Assembly: GCF_046507575.1 (NCBI RefSeq)
Contig: NZ_JBKFEY010000016.1
Span: forward strand, 1 to 64,000
DNA: 64,000 nt
From: Pontitalea aquivivens
GTDB taxonomy: Bacteria; Pseudomonadota; Alphaproteobacteria; Rhodobacterales; Rhodobacteraceae
Direction: 5' to 3'
Below, piece by piece: positions 17,346-23,854 of this stretch. Made by a program: the position numbers and the translations under genes. Each line of letters begins with the position of its first letter. The first letter of the stretch is position 1. Below the pieces are notes generated by a model. That model saw only the letters and a program-made list of their open reading frames with translations, was not told where the DNA came from and searched no databases.

Positions 17346-19925
17346 TCATTCTTCACCCCCGCGCAGCACCCCCGCGATGGCCTGCCGGGCTTCGGCGCGG
17401 CGTGCGGCTTCTTGTTCGGCCCGATCGGTGAAGCGCCGATGCACAGCCGGGTTGACGATCCAGTGTGGCTGCGATGAGGGGCGCGGCCCGTCGATCCGAT
17501 CCAACCAGCCTAGCGCGGCAAGTTGCTCCAGCAGCGGGCGAATATCGGCCTCCCTGATCGCGCGCATGGTTCGGTCACCGCGCTGCACGTCGCGGTTCGT
17601 GATCCGCTCCAGCTTGTGCGCCAAGATGTAGCCCGCGATTGCCTGAAGGCGGTCGTGATCGTCGGACAGGCCCAGAATGCCACCGTAGAAGGCCACAGCG
17701 TGCGGCAAGAGGAATTTGTGCAGAAAGTCCCCGGCGCGCCGTGCGGTGTCCTCCGTGACTGTGTGGGGCAATTCCCGCTCGCGGTTCTCGATGCAGTGCC
17801 AGATGATGCACAGGCGCGCGAACAAGCCGTCATATTTGCCGATGTGCGAGGCTAGCTTGCGGTTGACGGCCTCGGATGCCTGAAGGGTCAGGTGTTGCGC
17901 CTCCAGATGCCGGCGCACATCTTGCGCGCCATCATCGAAGGCCAGCACGCCCAGCCCTGCAAAACCCGGCGGGCGCGTTTTGTGCAGCTTGTTCACCAGA
18001 TCCCCATAGATCGCCACCACGGGCGGCGCGGGCGCGTCCTGGCCCATCGTCGCTGGCTTCAGCACCACAGGGAACAGGCGTTGCAACAGGCCATCGTCGT
18101 GCGCGTCTGCCACTACCTTGCGGATCGGCTCGGGCTGGATGCCGCCCAGCAGGCACAGCGACAGGTTCGGGATTAGGGCTGATCCACGGCCCACGCGGTT
18201 CAAGGCAAATTCGCCGCCGTTGAAGGCGCGCAGCCAAAAGGCCCGGTCAGCACCCGCGCCCTTGCCGCCGTTGTATCGGTCCATCGCGCCAAAGAACCCG
18301 GACAGTTCATCCTGCAACAGCAGCACGCCCCACGGGCTGCCCTCCAGCACCAGCTGCGCCGCCTCAACCGTCGCATCCTCGATGCGCAGGCGCGTTTGCG
18401 GCGGTGGGTTCTTCCCGTATTTTTCTTCTTTGGGCAGTGCCTGAAACTCCTTCATCGCGGCTTGCCAGTCCCGGAACATTTGCCGGTCGATGCGGCACAG
18501 GGGCGCGGTCGCGGCGGACAGGATCGGGCTTTTCTTGGTGGACGGGCTGCCCACCAGCGCGGCCCAGATCCGCGCGCTTTCCGTCCATGTCGGATCGTGG
18601 CGCTTCACCTGAAGTTTGATGTTGTCGTTGATCGCCGCCGCGCACGTCACCAGCGCAGCGACGGCCAGCCCGGCAGGATCGGCCCCCATCATCTCGCCCT
18701 GCACGCGGGCGAAGGTTTCGATTTCAACCGGCAACAGCCCGGCGGGAAGATCCGGCGCGGGGAACGTGCCCCACAGGTCAACCGGATCGTCGCCCAGATC
18801 GGGCGCGCCGCCGTGCCCTGCCGCTTCGGTCTGTGCATTGCCTGCGGTCGATCGGGTGTCGGGTCTGCGGTTCAATCCGGCCTCTTGTGCATAGGCGGCC
18901 ACCGCCGCGTTGAAGTCGCCGCCGTGCTCGAAGTACACATACAGGTCGAAGGCGTCGCCGTGCCGGTTGCCGTTCGCGCTGGCGGCCCCGATGCCCGCCG
19001 CCGCGTCGCTGGCGGACAGGCTCACCCAATAGTCGCCGCAATCGCGGGTCGCGTAGCTGCCGCTCGTCTGCATGGGGCTGCGCCAGTCGGATGAATGCCC
19101 AAGCTGCCGGTATCCATACCGCGCCAGCAGATCGCCCACCGAATGCGCCGCGTTGAAGTGATCCACCGGGCGCGTGTCACCGCCCGAAGGTGCCGGGCGG
19201 GTGGCGATGCGGTATTGCCGCCGCACTTGCGCCTCGGCCTCGGCCTGCGCCCGTGCCGCCCGGTTCTCGGCCATGCGGCGCATGATCGGGTGATCTTCGG
19301 TCAGGTCCAGCCGGTCGGCCTTGACGATCTGGTGCTCGTAAAACTCGCCACGGTTGGGCAGATAGACAAGCTGCGCCGGTAGCGCCAGGCGCCGGTCTGG
19401 CACCAGCACGCCCGCGCTCTCGCGCTCCAGCAGATCATAGAAGGCGTGTTGCGCGTCGGTGAAGTCTGCCCCGCCCAAGGGTGCCAGAAGCGGCACCAGC
19501 GCCCGCCATTTCCTGCGGTCGGCCTTGGCCGACCGGCTGGAATAGATCAGCCGCGCGGCGGGTCCGGTCACGGCCTCCACAGTTTCACTGACTTCGGCCA
19601 GCGACAGGTCGTTGTCGTCAACGTCCAGCGTGAGCCAATGGAACAGCCCCCGCTCGCGCTGCACCTCTTGGGTGCGGGCGTCGCTGCCGTGATAGGCGGA
19701 CGGGATAAACCACCGGGCGCGCTCTTTCGGCACGCTGGGCGGGGTCTGCACCATTGCGACGATCTCGCGCGCGAGGATGGCGCTGTAGGCCGCGCCCGCC
19801 GATCTGTGCGGGTTCGGGCGGCCATCGTTCAGGATCGCAGCGTGCGTGTCGCTCTGCCCATAGCCGGAAACAAAGGCCGGGCTGATCGGGCGGGCGGTGT
19901 TGAAGGATTCGGGTTGCGCGTTCAC
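17346..19925 (-). CDS. DUF3987 primase/helicase-like replication protein
   Basis: An 859-residue protein. The N-terminal about 200 residues resemble the primase-polymerase part of plasmid and phage replication proteins (LFHWLTLDVDDND, LIYSSRSAKADRRKWRALVPL). A middle zone carries HSVGDLLARYGY and HGDAFDLYVYFEHGG. The C-terminal half matches DUF3987, with ARIWAALVGSPSTKKSPILSA taking the place of a Walker A loop and VLLLQDELSGFFGAMDRY resembling a Walker B region. A winged-helix tail follows. The start is GTG, overlapping the stop of a 36-codon gene (GTGA). It most likely replicates the excised element. Confidence 0.85.
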   Translation of the reverse strand: MNAQPESFNTARPISPAFVSGYGQSDTHAAILNDGRPNPHRSAGAAYSAILAREIVAMVQTPPSVPKERARWFIPSAYHGSDARTQEVQRERGLFHWLTLDVDDNDLSLAEVSETVEAVTGPAARLIYSSRSAKADRRKWRALVPLLAPLGGADFTDAQHAFYDLLERESAGVLVPDRRLALPAQLVYLPNRGEFYEHQIVKADRLDLTEDHPIMRRMAENRAARAQAEAEAQVRRQYRIATRPAPSGGDTRPVDHFNAAHSVGDLLARYGYRQLGHSSDWRSPMQTSGSYATRDCGDYWVSLSASDAAAGIGAASANGNRHGDAFDLYVYFEHGGDFNAAVAAYAQEAGLNRRPDTRSTAGNAQTEAAGHGGAPDLGDDPVDLWGTFPAPDLPAGLLPVEIETFARVQGEMMGADPAGLAVAALVTCAAAINDNIKLQVKRHDPTWTESARIWAALVGSPSTKKSPILSAATAPLCRIDRQMFRDWQAAMKEFQALPKEEKYGKNPPPQTRLRIEDATVEAAQLVLEGSPWGVLLLQDELSGFFGAMDRYNGGKGAGADRAFWLRAFNGGEFALNRVGRGSALIPNLSLCLLGGIQPEPIRKVVADAHDDGLLQRLFPVVLKPATMGQDAPAPPVVAIYGDLVNKLHKTRPPGFAGLGVLAFDDGAQDVRRHLEAQHLTLQASEAVNRKLASHIGKYDGLFARLCIIWHCIENRERELPHTVTEDTARRAGDFLHKFLLPHAVAFYGGILGLSDDHDRLQAIAGYILAHKLERITNRDVQRGDRTMRAIREADIRPLLEQLAALGWLDRIDGPRPSSQPHWIVNPAVHRRFTDRAEQEAARRAEARQAIAGVLRGGEE

Positions 19926-20032
19926 TCGGCCACCTCCCCAAAGGCAAGGCCAGCCATCACGGCGGCTTGATGAACGGTCAGCCCGAAACGGACACGCAAG
20001 CGCATGATGCGCAGAAGATCAGCGGCGGTCAT
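19922..20032 (-). CDS. 36-residue coupled micro-protein
   Basis: The gene encodes a 36-residue peptide (MTAADLLRIMRLRVRFGLTV...). It starts at an ATG overlapping the stop of the preceding gene (ATGA) and stops overlapping the GTG of the replication gene (GTGA). AAGGAGACC lies seven bases before the start. Such exact double overlap argues that it is translated, either as a real product or as a coupling device for the replication protein. Confidence 0.6.
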   Translation of the reverse strand: MTAADLLRIMRLRVRFGLTVHQAAVMAGLAFGEVAE

Positions 20033-20325
20033 GCGCGGGTCTCCTTAGTCGTGTCGGGCTGGCGTTCGATCTCCAGGCCGTGGTCGCCGTGATCGGCCAG
20101 AAAGTTGAGGGTGTCCGTTACGCGGCGCAGATTTTCGCGCAGGCGGGCGACCTCGGGGTGCGCGATCTGGACGTGCCAAAAGTCGCCGTTTTCCGGGTCG
20201 GGGTCGTCGTCGGCCCAGATTTCCAGCAATCGGGCCAGACGCGCGTTGGCCTGTGTCAGAACCGATGCGGCTTGGCGGCAATGCGCGCCCACATCAGCGG
20301 GGATCTGCAAGATCGGTTTTTTCAT
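20029..20325 (-). CDS. Element-encoded small protein, unknown
   Basis: A 98-residue, acidic, probably helical protein (MKKPILQIPADVGAHCRQAA...). No domain is recognised. It begins in a 4-base overlap with the preceding 149-codon gene and ends in one with the 36-codon gene, so it is part of a tightly coupled cassette leading into the replication gene. Function unknown. Confidence 0.7.
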   Translation of the reverse strand: MKKPILQIPADVGAHCRQAASVLTQANARLARLLEIWADDDPDPENGDFWHVQIAHPEVARLRENLRRVTDTLNFLADHGDHGLEIERQPDTTKETRA

Positions 20326-20771
20326 GCGCGGGCCTCCTTATCGCCCCAGCCCGATCGGGCAAGGCTGGGTGCAAGTTCAGCGCGCATCAGGGCCTCGGCG
20401 GCGCGGCGCTCGGTCGTGGCGTCGGCTGCGTTGCCCACGACGATGTGGCGCAGGGTGAAGGTCGCGCGGCCATCCACGTCCAGCCCCACCGCGATAAACG
20501 GACGCGCGCCGGGCGGGATGATCGCCGGATCATGGGCAGGGAACGCGGCGGCGGCCTCATCGGTCAGGCGCAGCACCTGGGGCTTGCCGCCCTCGGTCAG
20601 CAGCAGCGCAAAGGCGCGCTCCAGCGCCTGCACAGCCCTGGGCGCCGATACCGTCACATGACGGCCCGTGCGGGGGTTGCGGTCAATGCAGCACCGCGCC
20701 AGCACGGCGGCGGCGGTCCTGACACATGCGCGCATCTGGCGGCGCGCGGCGCGGTTCTGTGGGGTTCTCAT
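20322..20771 (-). CDS. Element-encoded protein, unknown
   Basis: A 149-residue basic protein beginning MRTPQNRAARRQMRACVRTA. It has an Arg-rich N-terminus and a mixed alpha/beta body (GARPFIAVGLDVDGRATFTL), with no recognised domain. ATG at 20771 is chosen over a codon about 60 bases upstream because that extension falls in a structured leader region. Its stop overlaps the next start (ATGA). Possible roles include nucleic-acid binding, from the basic N-terminus only. Confidence 0.65.
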   Translation of the reverse strand: MRTPQNRAARRQMRACVRTAAAVLARCCIDRNPRTGRHVTVSAPRAVQALERAFALLLTEGGKPQVLRLTDEAAAAFPAHDPAIIPPGARPFIAVGLDVDGRATFTLRHIVVGNAADATTERRAAEALMRAELAPSLARSGWGDKEARA

Positions 20772-20790
20772 TTGCTCGATACCTCGGTGA

Positions 20791-20884
20791 TTGAACCGAA
20801 GGCACGGCGGTGCTAAAGTGTCAGCGTCCAAGCTGATCCATAACTTTAAGCCCGTGCCGTAACCTTCGGCGCGGGTTTCTTATT
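20791..20884 (+). ncRNA. Candidate opposite-strand small RNA
   Basis: On the plus strand TTGAAC (20791-20796) and TAAAGT (20814-20819) are spaced by 17 bases, predicting a start near 20826. A hairpin follows (CCCGTGCCG-TAACCTT-CGGCGCGGG, with one T-G pair) and then TTTCTTATTT, a good intrinsic terminator ending near 20884. This predicts an RNA of about 60 nt antisense to the leader of the 149-codon gene. On the minus strand the same bases can form two mutually exclusive stems. Confidence 0.4.
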
Positions 20885-21167
20885 TCAGGCCGCGCGCGGC
20901 GGCGGTTTCCTCGGGGGTCAGCGTGTTGGACGATCCGCCCTGACCGGTCCATTCGATCTGCCGAAGCTTCTCGATCGCGTCCAGTTTATCGGTCACCAGC
21001 TTCATCAGCACGTCCTTGGCCAGCGCCTCTTTCGACAGGGGCGGCGCAAAGCGGTGCTCGTCGTGCAGCAGCTCAAGCGCGACAATCAGGCCCTTGATTT
21101 CGGTCAGCGCGTCGTCGGTGCGCTCGAAGTTCTCGCGGCAATGATCGGGGAAGGCGGGATTTTTCAT
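20880..21167 (-). CDS. Element-encoded small protein, unknown
   Basis: A 95-residue acidic, helical protein (MKNPAFPDHCRENFERTDDAL...) with no recognised domain. It starts at an ATG overlapping the alpA stop codon, so the two are coupled. A 108-base structured leader separates it from the next gene. Function unknown. Confidence 0.7.
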   Translation of the reverse strand: MKNPAFPDHCRENFERTDDALTEIKGLIVALELLHDEHRFAPPLSKEALAKDVLMKLVTDKLDAIEKLRQIEWTGQGGSSNTLTPEETAAARGLK

Positions 21168-21391
21168 CACGCGGCCCCCTCGATCATGTTTGCCTGGACG
21201 TAGGCCACCACATCAGCAGCGCGATAGCGCACGGCGCGGCCCACCTTCACATAGGGGATAGTAGCCCCGGCCCAGCGGTCGCGCTCAAACCACTTTTCAG
21301 ACTTGCCAAGATATTCGGCGGCTTGTCGCTGGGTCCACAGAACCGGGACAGTTGCCACCGTCTCGGCAATCGTTGCGGTGCTATTGTTCAT
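21167..21391 (-). CDS. AlpA-family / excisionase-type regulator
   Basis: A 74-residue MerR-like helix-turn-helix protein. The signature WTQRQAAEYLGKSEKWFERD...GATIPYVKVGRAVRYRAADVVAYV matches the AlpA/excisionase DNA-binding family. In P4-like satellites AlpA controls integrase expression and excision. It heads the small-gene cassette that leads to the replication protein, and is separated from the upstream int module by a hairpin. Confidence 0.88.
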   Translation of the reverse strand: MNNSTATIAETVATVPVLWTQRQAAEYLGKSEKWFERDRWAGATIPYVKVGRAVRYRAADVVAYVQANMIEGAA

Positions 21392-21438
21392 CGGTTGCCC
21401 TTTCCTAAAATCGGTAAGGGCAGATTGGGGAAAAGCTG

Positions 21439-21465
21439 TCGGGACAGTGGCCTAGCTGTCCCGCT
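21439..21465 (-). terminator. Hairpin at end of int module
   Basis: CGGGACAG-TGGCCTAG-CTGTCCCG is a perfect 8-bp stem whose loop contains the stop codon of the 229-codon gene. On the plus strand it is followed by CTTTTTC and on the minus strand by ACAGCTTTTCC. It may separate the int transcript from the alpA cassette. Confidence 0.45.
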
Positions 21466-22141
21466 TTTTCTGGTGACGGTTCCACTGTCTTTTGATCGCA
21501 GTCCATCCGCCTAGGCCCTCGACCTCGCATTGTGCTGCCGCGCTGTCCACGCCCATCATGGGGACTAGTTCCGCCATCCGTTCAAATCTAGCATCGCGCA
21601 AAGGTTTGTGCCGGACATTCGTTGCATGTGCTGCGTTCATTTGCCCGCCCGCGACCTTCGCGCCCCGCGTCACGGTTTTCAGATGAAGGGTCCGTTCTCT
21701 GAAACGATTGACCGCCCACCCTAAGCGCAGGGTCTGCGCAAAGACCTTTTCCACATCGCCGGATTCGATTGCCCACTCGACCTCTAGCGCATTGAAATAA
21801 AGCTGCGCAGCTTCATGGCACGGGGTCAGCGGGTCGGTGTGCTTCTGGATGTAGGCCCACCCTGGCGCAAACGTACAGCCGCGCGGAAGTGTTTTGCCAA
21901 CGTGTTCGCACCAGAACCGGCCCTTGTGATTTACGCTTATGCCTGGATCGGGGAAGCCTTCCTTGACCACAACGTCAGCCGCGCCCGCCTTGATCTTGGG
22001 GAGAATTTTTTGCGGGGTTGGCCAGGATGCGTTGATCTCATCCATCGCTCCCTTGATATCTTCAAAGGTCGCGTCTTTCACCGTCTTGCGCTCAACGGCG
22101 TGCATGGCGTCGCGCCAAACATGCGTCACTTTCTTTGTCAC
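21452..22141 (-). CDS. Element-encoded protein, unknown
   Basis: A 229-residue soluble protein (MTKKVTHVWRDAMHAVERKT...). It has a central NHKGRFWCEHVGKTLPRGC segment with two cysteines and a His, and a basic C-terminus ending WNRHQKKRDS. I do not recognise the family. Its start overlaps the integrase stop by four bases, so it is co-expressed with the integrase. A role in integration or its control would fit the position but is not shown by sequence. Confidence 0.7.
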   Translation of the reverse strand: MTKKVTHVWRDAMHAVERKTVKDATFEDIKGAMDEINASWPTPQKILPKIKAGAADVVVKEGFPDPGISVNHKGRFWCEHVGKTLPRGCTFAPGWAYIQKHTDPLTPCHEAAQLYFNALEVEWAIESGDVEKVFAQTLRLGWAVNRFRERTLHLKTVTRGAKVAGGQMNAAHATNVRHKPLRDARFERMAELVPMMGVDSAAAQCEVEGLGGWTAIKRQWNRHQKKRDS

Positions 22142-23415
22142 CCGCGCGCCTCCAGCATCTGCACCACGTTGTCGGCGTCGCTGCGGGCGGGCGACAGAAG
22201 GTAATCCTCGATCCGCTGCATGGCGCCGCGCAGATCCTCGGTTGTCACCTGCACATAGCCCGCGGTCACGTCGCCGCCGCTCACATGGTTGGTCAGGCGT
22301 TTCAGCTTGTAGGCGGAAATATCCAACTTGCTGGCGGCGGTGGCGAAGGTGCGGCGCAGGTCGTGGGCGGTCACGCTGATGCCGGTCTGCTTTTCGATCC
22401 GGGCATAGGCGCTGCGCAAATTGGCGGGCACGTCCCCGTCAGGGTCACTGAATACAAATTCCGGCCCGCTGATCTTGCGGCGCGCCTCCAGCATCGCGGC
22501 CAGTTCCCGGCCTAGCGGCAATTCGTGGTCATTGCGGTTCTTGGTGTTGCGGAATGTGACGATCTTCTTTTTCAGGTCCACATCGGCCCACCGAAGGGCA
22601 GGGTAGTTGACCAGCGGATCGCCCAACGCCTCGGACAGACGCGCGCCGGTCAACAGCAGGAACAGCAGCGCATCGCGCTTTTCGTTGTCCTGCTTCAACC
22701 CGATCAGCCCATTGCGCACGGCCTCCAGCCATGCGGCGATCTGGCCCTCGGGGATGTGCCCTTTTGCCCGATCCACAGGTGCCCATTGGTTCAGGCGGTT
22801 CAGGCGCTGCACCGGGTTCCGTTTTAGCACAGGTTCGTCGTCGTCGTCTGTGTCGGCGATGATATGGTTCAGCGCGGCCCGAAGGTAGCGGTGCGCAAGA
22901 TTGGCCTGCGCCGGGGATACTGCGGCCATCTTGGCGTGATGTTCCTTGACCATTGATCCGCTGATGTTGGTGATCGGCAGATCAAGCCAATCCTTGAACC
23001 GGGTCATAGCCTTTTCAATGTCGCGGATGGTCAGCGCCTTCTTGGGGGCGCCCTTGCCACGGCCCTTCTTGGTGGGCGCGGCCTTGTAAGCCTCGAAGGC
23101 TTCTTCCAGCGTCATTTCGCGCGCCTTGCGCTTGGCCTTTTCCTTCACGGGGTCCAGCCCCTCGGCAAATTCTGTTGCCAGCTTCATAGCCTTCTTGCGC
23201 GCGCTCTCTGGCGTCATGTCGTCGGCCCTGCCGATCGTCACACGGCGCTCCTTGTTGCCGGCGCGGCGCTGCATGACGTAGCTTTTCGCGCCGCCTGGGG
23301 ACACGCGCAGGCCAAAACCGCGCAGTTCACTATCCCAGATCAGGCGCGGTTTGTCGGCGTCAGGCTCGGCCTTTGCCACCGTGGTTTTCGTCAGCTTCAC
23401 CCGCTTGTCGGCCAT
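22138..23415 (-). CDS. int: Tyrosine-type integrase
   Basis: A 425-residue phage/island integrase with an N-terminal DUF4102-like arm-binding domain (LIWDSELRGFGLRVSPGGAK), a core-binding domain, and a catalytic domain. Catalytic residues are visible: Arg in LLTGARLSEAL (about 245), His-X-X-Arg in TAHDLRRTFA, the second His in LTNHVSGG, and the nucleophile Tyr in VTAGYVQVT. ATG at 23415 (MADKRVKLT) is preferred; upstream in-frame sequence runs into the arm repeats. It sits beside attR as usual for tRNA-targeting integrases, and presumably recombines the 59-bp tRNA-Leu core. Confidence 0.95.
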   Translation of the reverse strand: MADKRVKLTKTTVAKAEPDADKPRLIWDSELRGFGLRVSPGGAKSYVMQRRAGNKERRVTIGRADDMTPESARKKAMKLATEFAEGLDPVKEKAKRKAREMTLEEAFEAYKAAPTKKGRGKGAPKKALTIRDIEKAMTRFKDWLDLPITNISGSMVKEHHAKMAAVSPAQANLAHRYLRAALNHIIADTDDDDEPVLKRNPVQRLNRLNQWAPVDRAKGHIPEGQIAAWLEAVRNGLIGLKQDNEKRDALLFLLLTGARLSEALGDPLVNYPALRWADVDLKKKIVTFRNTKNRNDHELPLGRELAAMLEARRKISGPEFVFSDPDGDVPANLRSAYARIEKQTGISVTAHDLRRTFATAASKLDISAYKLKRLTNHVSGGDVTAGYVQVTTEDLRGAMQRIEDYLLSPARSDADNVVQMLEARG

Positions 23416-23446
23416 CGCTTTTAGTCCCCTGCATGTGTTGCGGTCG

Positions 23447-23480
23447 AAAAAAGTAAGCAAAAAGTAAGCAAAAAGTAAGC
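23447..23480 (+). repeat. Right arm-type integrase repeats
   Basis: Three tandem copies of AAAAGTAAGC at 11- to 10-base spacing, followed by AAATCGG, lie just upstream of the integrase start. They are directly oriented with the two copies at 15072-15092. A diverged inverted copy (GTGCTTACTC) lies near 23552. Probable integrase binding sites, which could also autoregulate int. Confidence 0.65.
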
Positions 23481-23586
23481 AAATCGGCTCAAAATGCGTA
23501 GTATATGCAGGGGATACTTAGAACATAAGCGCATGTGAAATCAAGGTTTTTAGTGCTTACTCAAATCAGTTAGGGGTATAGGAACA

Positions 23587-23645
23587 GGGATTCAAAATCC
23601 CCCGCCGCAAGGCTTGTCGGTTCGAGTCCGACCTCGGGTACCAGC
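23587..23645 (+). repeat. attR (59-bp direct repeat)
   Basis: Perfect copy of 14946-15004, representing only the 3' part of tRNA-Leu(CAA). It marks the right end of the element; original chromosomal sequence resumes at 23646. Confidence 0.93.
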
Positions 23646-23854
23646 GAATCCCTAGTCTCCCGAAAAATCTGCCGTCAGGGCCAAACCGCCCGGCGGGATT
23701 TTCATGCGTTACGCAACAGCAGGGGGGCAGGATTCCGGGCCGGATTGGCAAACGCCTTGAAAAAGCCTTGATCGCGCTATAGGGCTTAAACAGATAGGCG
23801 GGAATTGGTGACAGGTGCGCCGCGCGATGTTTTGCGGGCGGTTTGGATGCGAGT

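Larger units (their letters stand above)
14946..23645. mobile_element. Integrated satellite-like element in tRNA-Leu
   Basis: The element is bounded by perfect 59-bp direct repeats derived from the 3' part of tRNA-Leu(CAA), giving a unit length of about 8.64 kb. All its protein genes run leftward on the minus strand: tyrosine integrase, a 229-residue protein, an AlpA regulator, four small proteins, a DUF3987 replication protein, a 78-residue protein and an HK97-type major capsid protein. Portal, terminase, protease, tail and lysis genes are absent. This matches phage satellites that use helper phage functions; capsid-forming satellites normally carry more head genes than this. Confidence 0.92.
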
